The position numbers and the translations under genes were made by a program. The notes beneath the pieces were generated by a model that saw nothing but the letters and a program-made list of their open reading frames with translations, did not search any database and was not told where the DNA came from. Of a stretch of 29,992 nt of DNA, positions 16,830 to 24,744 are shown in pieces. The DNA lies in assembly GCA_026388345.1 (NCBI GenBank), contig JAPLJY010000102.1, forward strand, positions 1-29,992. The letters are read 5' to 3'. This DNA comes from Deltaproteobacteria bacterium (GTDB lineage: Bacteria > Desulfobacterota > Syntrophia > Syntrophales > UBA5619). How positions within the stretch are numbered: the first letter of the stretch is position 1; each line of letters starts with the position of its first letter.

Positions 16830-17315
16830 TTATGAGGAGGCCGGTTTCGCCTCCTCCAAGGTATAGCGAACATTCAGTGTCAGGTCGGGGCGCAGGGAGT
16901 TATAGACGGAGCAGTACTTATTCCGGGAAAGGGCTATGGCGCGATCGATCCGGCGGGAGTCCAGGTTCCTGCCGGCAAGGTGGAGGACCATCTCCACCTC
17001 CCTGAAGAACTGGGGCGGATCGGGATTCCGCTCCCCGGCGATGTCGATCCGGAAATGGTTGATATCCATCCGCATCTTCTTCAGGATGGACACGATATCG
17101 ATGGCCATGCAGCCGCCCAGCAACATCAGCAGGGCCTCCGTCGGCTTGCAGCCCCATTGGGCCTCGGCATCGAATTCGAGCTCATAGCCATGCGGCGTCG
17201 TCCCCACGAAGACCAGGTCCCGGCGCCACGTCAGCGTCGCTTTCGTCGAGGGGGTGATCTTCGCCTTGTACCCGTGCAGTTCTTCCTTTAAGTCGTCCTT
17301 CTCATCTGCCGTCAT
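16830..17315 (-). CDS. OsmC/YhfA-family protein
   Basis: A 161-aa OsmC-fold protein. The two redox Cys of the family are present: Cys69 in LLGGCMAIDIVSILKK and Cys135 in NKYCSVYNSL. OsmC/Ohr proteins reduce organic hydroperoxides; the YhfA branch is less well defined, and this sequence looks closer to YhfA. Cytoplasmic, no signal. ATG 17315 has GGAGGAAGG in front; an in-frame TTG at 17357 is unlikely. It converges with the BPL_N gene, 80 bases apart, and lies 49 bases downstream of the formyltransferase-like gene in the same direction, with which it may be co-transcribed. Confidence 0.85.
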   Translation of the reverse strand: MTADEKDDLKEELHGYKAKITPSTKATLTWRRDLVFVGTTPHGYELEFDAEAQWGCKPTEALLMLLGGCMAIDIVSILKKMRMDINHFRIDIAGERNPDPPQFFREVEMVLHLAGRNLDSRRIDRAIALSRNKYCSVYNSLRPDLTLNVRYTLEEAKPASS

Positions 17316-17364
17316 GACCTTCCTCCACTGGATGATGCTGCATGGAATCCCCGGCAATCGGAAA

Positions 17365-18288
17365 TCAGGCGGCCGCGAAGCTCTCCCCCGGCTTCAGCCC
17401 CGCCTCCGCGGCGAAGGCAGCGGCGTCCTGCTTGCCTGCGTCCGTCCTGACCTTTCCGATCCGGATCGCCCCGCCGCCGGCGGCCACGGCGAATCCGCCC
17501 TCGTCGGCCGCCAGGACCTCGCCGGGACGGGATTCCGGACGGTGAATGTCCGCAATCCCGGCCTCAAAGAAGCGGACCTTCTTCCCCCGATAAAACGAAT
17601 AGGCCCCCGGCTGGGGGTCGCAGCCCCGGATGAGGTTGTGGACCTCCGCCGCGGGTTTCCCCCAGTCGATCCCGGCGACCTTGTCGTTGCAGAGCGGTTC
17701 GTAGGTGGCGAGGCTCTCGTCCTGAACCAGACGGGGCGCCCGCCCCGACTTGATCATATCGACGGACTCCGCGATCGCCTCGACGCCGAGGGGAAAGAGC
17801 CGGTTGAAGTAGAGGGAGCCGGTCGTATCTTCGGGCCCGATGGGGATCCGCTTCTGGAGGAGGACCGGTCCCGTGTCGATCCCCGCGTCGGTCCAGAAGA
17901 TCGAAAGTCCCGTCTCCTGGTCCCCCATGATCAGCGCCAAGTTGATCGCGCTCCCGCCGCGGTGTTGGGGAAGAATGGACGGATGATAGCAGATCGCCCC
18001 CCGTGCCGGAACCGTGACGAAGGAAAACGGGATGATGTCGGTGACGAAGGCCATGATCAGCAGATCGGGATTCGTGGCCCGGAACGCCGCGAGGGTCTCC
18101 GGCGCCTTGTAGCTTTCCGGCTGATGGGCCGGGATCCCGCGGCCCTCGGCGACGGTCTTCAGGGGATCGGGCCTTCCCCCCGGTTTCCCCTGGGGGAGCC
18201 AGGCGGCGATGATCTCCTCCCCCCTGTCCGATAACGTTTCCAGGACCTTGGCGCCGAAGGCGGCCTGTCCCATGATGGCGATGCGCAT
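17365..18288 (-). CDS. Stand-alone 10-formyltetrahydrofolate hydrolase / formyltransferase-like protein
   Basis: A 307-aa protein matching, over its whole length, the N-terminal hydrolase domain of 10-formyltetrahydrofolate dehydrogenase (ALDH1L1) and the Fmt superfamily. Seen: MRIAIMGQAAFGAKVLETL at the start, GAICYHPSILPQHRGGSAIN with catalytic His102, GLSIFWTDAGIDTGPVLLQK with Asp138, IDWGKPAAEVHNLIRGCDPQPGAY, and a C-terminal OB-like part. His and Asp correspond to the hydrolase catalytic pair. No aldehyde dehydrogenase domain is attached. It may transfer or hydrolyse a formyl group from 10-formyl-THF; methionyl-tRNA formyltransferase is less likely from the sequence. ATG 18288 has AAGGAGAAG upstream. 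Confidence 0.82.
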   Translation of the reverse strand: MRIAIMGQAAFGAKVLETLSDRGEEIIAAWLPQGKPGGRPDPLKTVAEGRGIPAHQPESYKAPETLAAFRATNPDLLIMAFVTDIIPFSFVTVPARGAICYHPSILPQHRGGSAINLALIMGDQETGLSIFWTDAGIDTGPVLLQKRIPIGPEDTTGSLYFNRLFPLGVEAIAESVDMIKSGRAPRLVQDESLATYEPLCNDKVAGIDWGKPAAEVHNLIRGCDPQPGAYSFYRGKKVRFFEAGIADIHRPESRPGEVLAADEGGFAVAAGGGAIRIGKVRTDAGKQDAAAFAAEAGLKPGESFAAA

Positions 18289-18424
18289 GATCTTCTCCTT
18301 AGTCTGTCCGGTATGCCCGTATTCTGCCGGAGCGGCTTCTCCAATGAGGTGATGCCTATTTATCACGCCCCCGCCTCCTTTTCAAAGGCGAAAAAAAGGA
18401 AGGGAAATTTGTTCTTAATCAAGG

Positions 18425-18430
18425 TATAAT
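18425..18430 (+). promoter_or_regulatory. Possible -10 box for the YdjM-like gene
   Basis: A perfect TATAAT lies 31 bases before the ATG at 18462. No good -35 box is found at 16-18 bases; the position holds GGGAAA. The support is therefore only moderate. Confidence 0.3.
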
Positions 18431-18461
18431 GACAGACTCAATGTAGATAGAGAAACTGCAT

Positions 18462-19031
18462 ATGAACCCGGCAACGCATTTTCTGACTGGATGGCTGATC
18501 GCCAACGTAGATCACTTGGAGCGGAGAGACAGGGCGCTGGTCACCTTGGCGGGTGTCATCCCTGATGCCGACGGCCTGGGGATCCTTACCGGCATTGCCT
18601 CCCAGGACCAGGGGGCGGGCCTGTACCTCTACGGCCAATATCATCATGTCCTTGCCCACAATGTCTTTTTCGGCCTCATCCTTGCCGCCACGGGCTATGC
18701 CCTTTCGAAAAAGAAAGGACTCACCACCTTCCTTGTCCTTCTCAGTTTTCACATCCACCTGCTGGGAGATATCCTGAGCGGTCGCGGTCCGGACGGGACG
18801 ATCTGGACTATCTCCTATCTGTTTCCTGTTTTGGCAGACGTCCAGTTCTCCTGGTCCGGCCAATGGGAACTGAACGCTTGGCCAAATGTCGTTATCACGG
18901 CCGCCGCCTTGCTGCTAACGCTTTCCCTGGCCTGGCGGCGGGGCTTCTCTCCTGTCAACATATTTTCCGTCAAGGCGGACGAGGCCGTTGTCGCTGCGTT
19001 ACGGAGCCGGTTTCCCGGCCAGCGTGAATAG
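18462..19031 (+). CDS. YdjM-type (DUF457) membrane-bound metal-dependent hydrolase
   Basis: A 189-aa protein with the family hallmarks: NPATHFLTGWLIAN at the start, GVIPDADGLGIL, YHHVLAHNVFFGL, and FHIHLLGDILSGRGPDG. The conserved His and Asp residues form the presumed metal site and several hydrophobic segments place it in the inner membrane. The family is related to phospholipase-C-like/LexA-regulated YdjM proteins, but no substrate is known. It is a single gene, divergent from the formyltransferase-like gene, and ends about 210 bases before the insertion sequence. Confidence 0.78.
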   Translation: MNPATHFLTGWLIANVDHLERRDRALVTLAGVIPDADGLGILTGIASQDQGAGLYLYGQYHHVLAHNVFFGLILAATGYALSKKKGLTTFLVLLSFHIHLLGDILSGRGPDGTIWTISYLFPVLADVQFSWSGQWELNAWPNVVITAAALLLTLSLAWRRGFSPVNIFSVKADEAVVAALRSRFPGQRE

Positions 19032-19237
19032 GAAGGAGAGGCTTCGAATTACCGCAGCCCCTTTCCCTAACTGATAGCAAATACTAATGTTAATACTGGA
19101 CCTCCGGAGAATTTTGTTGAATACGGATTAACATGAGATGTCTTTACAACGTATTTTTACCATTGTGTATGGGATTCGGCTGCCTTCCTTGAAACCACAC
19201 ATAAGAAGTCTCAAAAAACATTCCACAATTTTTTATA

Positions 19238-19245
19238 ATGATCTT
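19238..19245. repeat. Left target-site duplication of the IS (ATGATCTT)
   Basis: ATGATCTT directly precedes the left terminal repeat and is exactly repeated after the right end at 20144-20151. Eight bases is the size known for IS1595-family insertions. Confidence 0.92.
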
Positions 19246-19269
19246 GGTAATTGACCCTACTCTGGCACC
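19246..19269 (+). repeat. Left terminal inverted repeat of the IS
   Basis: This repeat begins GGTAATTGACCC and ends CTGGCACC. It pairs with the right end at 20120-20143, with five mismatches in the middle. Confidence 0.92.
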
Positions 19270-19286
19270 TGTGATAAGGGTGCCAT

Positions 19287-20138
19287 ATGGATCTAACATG
19301 TTATTATGAATTTATATCCAACGAGAGCAAAGCCAGAAGATATCTGCTGGGAAAATGCTTCAAAAACCATCAACGGTTTTGCCCTCGCTGCAGCCAGAGA
19401 AAGCTCTATAAATTATGTGATGGAAGGTATAGATGCTCCCGTTGTGATTACACCTTCCATGACTTCTCAGGTCGCTGGATCAACCGTGGACGCCTGAGCT
19501 GTATTCAGTGGCTGTCCATCATCAAGCTCTTTGAATTGGAAGTATCCGTCCACAAGATGGCCAGGCAGATGACGATATCTTATAAGGCCGTCTATGGCGC
19601 CGTGAACACGATCCGAATGTCCATCCTGAGCCATGCCGAGGATGCGGATGCCTTGCTGGGAGGAGAAATCGAGTTGGATGAGGCCTACTTCGGCGGCCGC
19701 AGGAAAGGCAACCGGGGAAGAGGCGCTGCCGGCAAGGTCCCCGTCTTTGGCATTCTGGAAAGAGATGGCTTGGTCCATGTGAATGTCGTGCCTAATGTTA
19801 CGGCGGAAACCCTTATGGGGCTTACCGTCAAGAAGGTCCGCAGGGGATCTGTGGTCTACACAGATAAATTCAGGAGCTATGATAGCCTGATGTTCTGCGG
19901 ATACCGGCATCTGAAGGTGGACCTCGACAGGTATTTCTCTTCCGGCAAGGTTTACATCAACGGCATGGAGGGATTCTGGAGCTGGGCCAAGGAAAGATTC
20001 ATCAAGCACCATGGCGTCTCCAAGGAGTACTTCCCTCTCTATTTGAAAGAGCTGGAGTTTCGTTATAATAACCGGAACTCTGATATTTTTGACCTGGTCG
20101 CCAACTATCTGTGCGATCTGGTGCCAGAACGGGGCTAA
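19287..20138 (+). CDS. IS1595-family transposase
   Basis: A 283-aa transposase. An N-terminal zinc ribbon (C32-x2-C35 ... C50-x2-C53) precedes the ISXO2-like DDE domain: D131 in EIELDEAYFGGRRKG, D193 in VVYTDKFRSYDS, the NGMEGFWSWAKER region at 226-237, and an acidic residue in LKELEFRYNNR (about 254-256). It cuts and joins the element's ends. No frameshift or stop is seen, so it is likely active. Its stop codon is inside the right terminal repeat. Base composition is lower in GC than the dsr genes. Confidence 0.93.
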   Translation: MDLTCYYEFISNESKARRYLLGKCFKNHQRFCPRCSQRKLYKLCDGRYRCSRCDYTFHDFSGRWINRGRLSCIQWLSIIKLFELEVSVHKMARQMTISYKAVYGAVNTIRMSILSHAEDADALLGGEIELDEAYFGGRRKGNRGRGAAGKVPVFGILERDGLVHVNVVPNVTAETLMGLTVKKVRRGSVVYTDKFRSYDSLMFCGYRHLKVDLDRYFSSGKVYINGMEGFWSWAKERFIKHHGVSKEYFPLYLKELEFRYNNRNSDIFDLVANYLCDLVPERG

Positions 20139-20143
20139 TTACC
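20120..20143 (-). repeat. Right terminal inverted repeat of the IS
   Basis: On the minus strand it reads GGTAATTAGCCCC...CTGGCACC, matching the left end at 19 of 24 bases. It contains the transposase stop codon. Confidence 0.92.
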
Positions 20144-20151
20144 ATGATCTT
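20144..20151. repeat. Right target-site duplication of the IS (ATGATCTT)
   Basis: This is an exact copy of 19238-19245. Removing the element and one copy restores a target that contains two tandem copies of TTTTATAAYGATC. Confidence 0.92.
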
Positions 20152-20195
20152 TTATAACGATCACTGATACCTCATATTTTGTGGCCAATATTACA

Positions 20196-20224
20196 TTGAC
20201 ACTCAAGAACGTTCTTCATATACT
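20196..20224 (+). promoter_or_regulatory. Near-consensus sigma70 promoter of the ydh operon with a palindromic operator
   Basis: TTGACA (20196-20201), a 17-base spacer, and TATACT (20219-20224) form an almost ideal promoter, about 107 bases upstream of the ydhY-like start. The spacer contains the perfect 12-bp palindrome AAGAACGTTCTT (20205-20216). A protein bound there would block polymerase, so this promoter is probably repressed under some condition. The predicted transcript starts near 20231. Confidence 0.75.
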
Positions 20225-20337
20225 CTCACCGCAAATAAAGAATTTCTTATCAATTACCAAGTAGATGGAAATTAGGGGTAATGTTTGGTGACGCAAAAGA
20301 GAACCGGTTCGAGTTTCTCACTCATTAAGGATTTCAC

Positions 20338-21255
20338 ATGGAAAGGCGTAGTGAGAAAAAGGAGATTCTGGAAGTTGGTTCCAACTCGTTCAGTCTGAAT
20401 CCTCTGTGTACCCGTCGACAGACCTTGAAATGGGGCGGGATATCGATCATAGGAATATCTACGCTCCAACCTGTTTTCGCCCAAGGGGCCATAAAGCCCT
20501 TGATCATTATGGAACAGGCCCAGGGGATCGTGGTGGCGGACCCAATGAAGTGTGTCGGATGCGGGCGTTGCGAATTGGCCTGTACTGAATTCAACGAGGG
20601 CAGGGCAAATCCGGCCATATCGAGGATCAAAGTGGGCCGGAACCTCAACTTCGGGCCCGAAGTGGTGTTGGACTGGCGGGAGGGACAGGGCAATTGGGGG
20701 GACGGGCTGGTTTTGCTGGACCTCTGCAAGCAGTGCCCGCACCCTGTGCCATGCGCCAACATCTGTCCGGAGAATGCCATCGTGGCGGCGCCTCCGGGCT
20801 ATACGCGAACGGTCGACCTGGAAAAGTGCACGGGCTGCAAGATCTGCCTGGGAGCCTGTCCCTGGGAGATGATCTCCTTCGATCCGGATTCCCGCAAAGC
20901 GACCAAGTGCCACCTCTGCAACGGGAAACCCAAATGTGTGGAGGCCTGCCCTGCCGAATCCCTCAGTTATGTTTCCTGGCGTGACCTGACCCGCAAGTTC
21001 CCCCCTCGCCTGATGACAACGGCGGGGATTCCATCGGAGCGATCCGTGGGCTGCCAGGAGTGCCACCTCCCCGGTCAAGCGAAGAACGTCCGTCAGGGGA
21101 TGGGAATGTTCCCGGGCTCGGCGAAAGGAGGCAGACCCTTCTCCGCACGGGAGTTCGGCTTCAAGTGGATCGATCTGGCCGGCGCGCTTTTGCTTCCCCT
21201 TGCGGTGGTTTCCGTGGTTGCCCATGCCGTGCTGCGGAAGGTGGTGAAACGATGA
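20338..21255 (+). CDS. ydhY: YdhY-like Tat-exported ferredoxin with added haem motif and membrane anchor
   Basis: A 305-aa protein. The core matches E. coli YdhY: CVGCGRCELACTEFNEG (72-88), CKQC...CANICP (130-143), CTGCKICLGACPW (164-176) and CHLC...CVEACP (191-205), i.e. four 4Fe-4S sites. A twin-arginine signal (TRRQTLKWGGIS, RR at 26-27) directs it to the periplasm. Beyond the YdhY core lie about 85 more residues with a CxxCH haem c motif (CQECH, 239-243) and a C-terminal hydrophobic helix (about 278-298). It likely relays electrons between the YdhV-type enzyme or a donor and the b-cytochrome encoded next. ATG 20338 has AAGGA seven bases upstream. Its stop overlaps the next start (ATGA). 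Confidence 0.85.
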   Translation: MERRSEKKEILEVGSNSFSLNPLCTRRQTLKWGGISIIGISTLQPVFAQGAIKPLIIMEQAQGIVVADPMKCVGCGRCELACTEFNEGRANPAISRIKVGRNLNFGPEVVLDWREGQGNWGDGLVLLDLCKQCPHPVPCANICPENAIVAAPPGYTRTVDLEKCTGCKICLGACPWEMISFDPDSRKATKCHLCNGKPKCVEACPAESLSYVSWRDLTRKFPPRLMTTAGIPSERSVGCQECHLPGQAKNVRQGMGMFPGSAKGGRPFSAREFGFKWIDLAGALLLPLAVVSVVAHAVLRKVVKR

Positions 21256-21887
21256 AAAGAACTTATCTCCATCCCCTGCCCCTGAGGATATGGCATTGGT
21301 TGAACGCTTTCCTGGTCGTTGTCCTCCTCATAACCGGCGCCCAGCTGCGAATACCGGGGATTGCCTCCCTGCGGCCCAACGATCCGGCTCTCATGGTCCA
21401 CAAATACGCCGGCTGGGCGATGGCGGTTTCTTTTGTCATCTGGCTCGTTTATGGCTTGGTCAGTGATCATTTGAGACGGCACTATGTGATGAGGCGGCGG
21501 GACCTCAAAGGGGTCTTCAGCCAGGCAAGGTTCTATCTGTTCTCTATTTTCAAGGGGGAGGAGAACCCTTTCCTGCCGTCACCCGAGGAGATATTTAACC
21601 CTCTCCAGAAGCTTGCCTATGGAGCGATCATGGGCCTCTTGACCCCGGTCCTGGTGGTCACGGGCCTCCTCTACAGCGATATCCTTTTCTTCCGCAAATA
21701 TATTCTGCTTTGGGACATCGTGGGGGTCCTGGATGCCATCCACGTGATCGGCGCCTATGTGTTTGCCCTCTACCTGGTGGTCCATGTATACATGGCAACC
21801 CTCGGGCGGACGGCTTTTTCCCACATCAAGGCAATGATTGTGGGCTATGAGGAAGAGCCCGGTGAACCTGAAGAGAAGGGCGTGTAA
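21252..21887 (+). CDS. Di-haem b-type cytochrome membrane subunit (FdnI/HydC/YdhU type)
   Basis: A 211-aa membrane protein with four transmembrane helices and His residues in the positions of di-haem b561-type subunits: LHPLPLRIWHWLNAF, LMVHKYAGWAM, AIHVIGAYVF and LVVHVYMATLG. It connects the ferredoxin encoded just before it with the quinone pool. It overlaps that gene by four bases and precedes ydhV by 11 bases. It occupies the role of YdhU in the E. coli ydh cluster; I am sure of the cytochrome type, less of strict orthology to YdhU. Confidence 0.86.
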   Translation: MKRTYLHPLPLRIWHWLNAFLVVVLLITGAQLRIPGIASLRPNDPALMVHKYAGWAMAVSFVIWLVYGLVSDHLRRHYVMRRRDLKGVFSQARFYLFSIFKGEENPFLPSPEEIFNPLQKLAYGAIMGLLTPVLVVTGLLYSDILFFRKYILLWDIVGVLDAIHVIGAYVFALYLVVHVYMATLGRTAFSHIKAMIVGYEEEPGEPEEKGV

Positions 21888-21898
21888 AAGGAAATGCC

Positions 21899-24004
21899 AT
21901 GGCCAGATACGGAGGATGGTCCGGAAAGGTGCTTCGTGTTGATCTATCGACCGGGCGTACCTGGACCGAGGACACAGTCGAGAAGTACAAGGACTATTTG
22001 GGCGGCACGGGGATCGGATACAAGGTGATGTGGGACGAGGTCCCTGCGGGGACCAAGCCCAACGACCCTGAAAACCTAATTATCTTCGCGGTGGGACCCC
22101 TGGCGGGGACCGGCGCCCCCTGCAACGGCCGAACGGCCATCACCACCCTCTGGCCGACCTGTTGGCCAAAGCCCTTGGTGGCGAGCGGACATATGGGCGG
22201 GCAGTTTGCCGCCAAGCTGAAATATGCGGGGTACGATGCCCTTGTCATCCAGGGGAGGGCCGACCGCCCCGTCTGGTTGTCGATCGTCGATGAGCAGGTG
22301 GAGATTCAGGATGCCCGCCGGTTCTGGGGGGAAGGCATCCGCCGGACGACCTCTGCGATCACGCAAATGATGGGGTCCGAGTCGGTGGTGGCCGCCATCG
22401 GTCAGGCGGGCGAAAACCTGGTTCCCATGTCTGTGGTGATGAACTCCGTTTCCCACTCCGCCGGCGGAATCGGTTCGGTGATGGGGTCCAAGAACCTCAA
22501 AGCCATTGGGGTGCAGGGCACCGGCTGCGTCCGGATTGCCGGCAACAGAGAGGAGTGGGAAAAGCTGATCAAGTTCCACCTCTCCCTTCTCGGGGCCAAC
22601 AACCAGCACGTCGTTCCCAGCGAGCCTCAGCCGTGGGCGGAGTTTCATGAGTCCGGAAGCCGTTGGAAGGGCGGGAGAGGGCGTTCCTGGGGAGCCGCAC
22701 CTCGACCCATAGAAACAGGAACGTGCGAACCCCACAACCTGAACCGGATCGCCTACCGGACGAACAATGCCGCCTTCTTCATGGGCGATATCGCATGGCA
22801 GTACACCGTCCGGGGAAATGGCTGTACAAGCTGTCCCATCCGGTGCCACACGATGTTGAAGGTTCCTTCCGTGTCTGTGAAATATGGCATCCCGGATGTG
22901 GGGCAAAACACATGCGGCGGTCTCAATTTCGGCCGCTCCTTCTTCAAAGAATTTCCTGACGGCCCGAGGGGCATGACAAATGTGGAGGCTTCCATGGTCG
23001 GCATGCACCTGGCGGATGACCTTGGCCTATGGTGCAACTACAGCCAATTGCAGCGTGATTTCAAGAAACTCTACTATGAAGGGTTCATCAAGAAGAAACT
23101 GGAAGAAAAGGAATTCAAAAGCTACTCCTGGAGCAAATACGAAAAGGGAGACCCCGCTTTTCTCTTCGAGCTCTTGCCACGGATCGCCTCCAAGGATGGG
23201 GAACTGGGAACCGCTCTGGGCCTCGGGACGGGCTATCTCCTTGAACGCTGGGCAATACCGGAAGCGATCTGGGTGAAGGATAAAGAGCTTGCCTACTGGA
23301 AGATGGGCCATCCCAAGCACCACTCAACGGAGGACGCGGGCCAATGCGGGCTCCTCATCAACCTGCCGTACAACCGCGACGCCCAGTGTCACTCCCACAG
23401 CAATTTCGTCCGGAATGGCCTGCCGATTTCCGTGCAGAAGGGCCTGGCCGCCGAGATCTGGGGCTCGCCCGGCGCCGTCGATGCGGTAGGCGCCTACACC
23501 CCGATGAACCCATCCAAGGCCAAGATGGCCAAGTGGTCACTGCTCCGGAAGGAGCTCCATGATTCCCTCTCCCTCTGCAACTGGATGGGGCCCTGGGTGG
23601 CGTCACCGCTCAAAGAACGGGGTTACCGCGGCGATGACTCCATCGAGTCGATGCTTTACAGCCTTGCGACGGGGGATAAGAAAGACCGGCGGGAGCTGGA
23701 CCAAGTAGCTGAACGCATCTTCGCGCTGCATCGGGCCCTGACGATCCGCGATATGAGAACGAAGGAGATGCGCACGATGCACGACACCATCCCCGAGTGG
23801 GTGTTCACCGATAAGTCGGGGAAGGCCCCCTTCACCAAGGGAACCACGCACATGGATCGGAACGATACCAAAGTCGCCCTGGAGATGTTTTACGACGAAC
23901 TGGGCTGGGACAGAATCACCGGCGCCCCGACACGCCAAACCTACCAAAAACTCGGTCTGGCTCAGGTTGCTGCGGAGTTGGGCAAGAAAAATCTGCTGCC
24001 CTGA
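21899..24004 (+). CDS. ydhV: YdhV, aldehyde:ferredoxin oxidoreductase-family molybdo/tungsto-enzyme
   Basis: A 701-aa protein, the same size as E. coli YdhV and similar along its length: LGGTGIGYKVMWDEVPAGTKP, GPLAGTGAPCNGR, AAIGQAGENLVP, GSVMGSKNLKAI, HVVPSEPQPWAE, WSLLRKELHDSLSLCNWM and a matching C-terminus ending in NLLP. The 4Fe-4S ligands C309-x2-C312-x3-C316 (GCTSCPIRCH) and a late Cys in LCNWM are present. Aldehyde oxidoreductases hold a bis-pyranopterin Mo or W; E. coli YdhV has been reported to carry a bis-MPT Mo cofactor. The physiological substrate is unknown. No Tat signal, so it is cytoplasmic, as usual for the family, unlike its exported ferredoxin partner. Confidence 0.93.
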   Translation: MARYGGWSGKVLRVDLSTGRTWTEDTVEKYKDYLGGTGIGYKVMWDEVPAGTKPNDPENLIIFAVGPLAGTGAPCNGRTAITTLWPTCWPKPLVASGHMGGQFAAKLKYAGYDALVIQGRADRPVWLSIVDEQVEIQDARRFWGEGIRRTTSAITQMMGSESVVAAIGQAGENLVPMSVVMNSVSHSAGGIGSVMGSKNLKAIGVQGTGCVRIAGNREEWEKLIKFHLSLLGANNQHVVPSEPQPWAEFHESGSRWKGGRGRSWGAAPRPIETGTCEPHNLNRIAYRTNNAAFFMGDIAWQYTVRGNGCTSCPIRCHTMLKVPSVSVKYGIPDVGQNTCGGLNFGRSFFKEFPDGPRGMTNVEASMVGMHLADDLGLWCNYSQLQRDFKKLYYEGFIKKKLEEKEFKSYSWSKYEKGDPAFLFELLPRIASKDGELGTALGLGTGYLLERWAIPEAIWVKDKELAYWKMGHPKHHSTEDAGQCGLLINLPYNRDAQCHSHSNFVRNGLPISVQKGLAAEIWGSPGAVDAVGAYTPMNPSKAKMAKWSLLRKELHDSLSLCNWMGPWVASPLKERGYRGDDSIESMLYSLATGDKKDRRELDQVAERIFALHRALTIRDMRTKEMRTMHDTIPEWVFTDKSGKAPFTKGTTHMDRNDTKVALEMFYDELGWDRITGAPTRQTYQKLGLAQVAAELGKKNLLP

Positions 24005-24008
24005 CCAG

Positions 24009-24635
24009 ATGGGTGATTTCCAAAGCCAGGCCATACTGAAGGCGAAAAACGTGCTTGAGACAAACAGGGCGAAGGAAGGAGAGGGCGCAGCTCGGGCCAT
24101 AGCCGCCATGATCCGGCAGGAGAGTGAGGCGGGTCAGCTCATTTCGGGGTCCGAGATTATACGCAGGATGGTCGATCAACATCTTTTTGCCTTGCCTGTG
24201 GCAGAGCCGGGGGAAGAGGTCGGAAACATCCTCAAAAAAGGAGTTGAAGAGAGTGAGGATATCCATGAGCTTGCTCTCGATGACGGTTCCCGGCGCTATT
24301 ACTCCTCACACTTTATCACTGCGACGTATGCAAGGATCCTGCTCCAAAAACAGGGCGATCCCCTGCGCCTCATCGCTGAGACCGTTCGGGAAAACTCTGC
24401 AACCTACCCCCGCCCCGTGCCTCTGGATATTTTCACCCAACCGCCCTACGACCTTACCCGCCAGGAGGTCCTGAACCATCTGGAACGGATGGCGGCAGAA
24501 GAGCAGTATCGGGATATCCTTCCGATCACAACGTCGGCATCCAGCGTGTTCCTCTATTCCACCCTTCACCTGGAGCCCGATTATGCTTCCATGCTCGCGG
24601 AGTGGCTCGATGTTGGCCGGTTCAACAATCCCTGA
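24009..24635 (+). CDS. Protein of unknown function in the YdhW position
   Basis: A 208-aa soluble, charged protein beginning 4 bases after the ydhV stop. I see no cofactor motif, signal or membrane segment; the only Cys-rich part belongs to the discarded upstream extension. E. coli has ydhW (about 215 aa) directly after ydhV, so size and order suggest a YdhW-like partner or maturation factor. That is inferred from context, not from recognised sequence. ATG 24009 is chosen over a TTG at 23967 inside ydhV. The ribosome binding site is poor, so translation may be coupled to ydhV. Confidence 0.7.
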   Translation: MGDFQSQAILKAKNVLETNRAKEGEGAARAIAAMIRQESEAGQLISGSEIIRRMVDQHLFALPVAEPGEEVGNILKKGVEESEDIHELALDDGSRRYYSSHFITATYARILLQKQGDPLRLIAETVRENSATYPRPVPLDIFTQPPYDLTRQEVLNHLERMAAEEQYRDILPITTSASSVFLYSTLHLEPDYASMLAEWLDVGRFNNP

Positions 24636-24744
24636 GGGCGTCATTTCATAAATTTGGCATCATATTGACCAAAGGGAAATATCGTCTAACTTTCAAACCA
24701 CATCGGATTTCTATCTACTCGAAATGAATCTATATAAATCAAGC

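Larger units (their letters stand above)
19246..20143 (+). mobile_element. Complete IS1595-family insertion sequence (898 bp)
   Basis: The element has 24-bp imperfect terminal inverted repeats (19 of 24 matching; outer end GGTAATT, inner end CTGGCACC), one intact transposase gene, and a perfect 8-bp target duplication (ATGATCTT) on both sides. All three points agree with the IS1595 family. The intact gene and exact duplication indicate recent insertion. It sits between the YdjM-like gene and the ydh promoter; its right end is 52 bases from the -35 box, so it did not break either. Confidence 0.95.

Noticed and set aside
16834..16856. Hairpin GAGGAGGC/GCCTCCTC between the convergent BPL_N and OsmC genes as a terminator
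   Set aside because: It lies inside the last codons of the OsmC gene and is not followed by a T-run on either strand.
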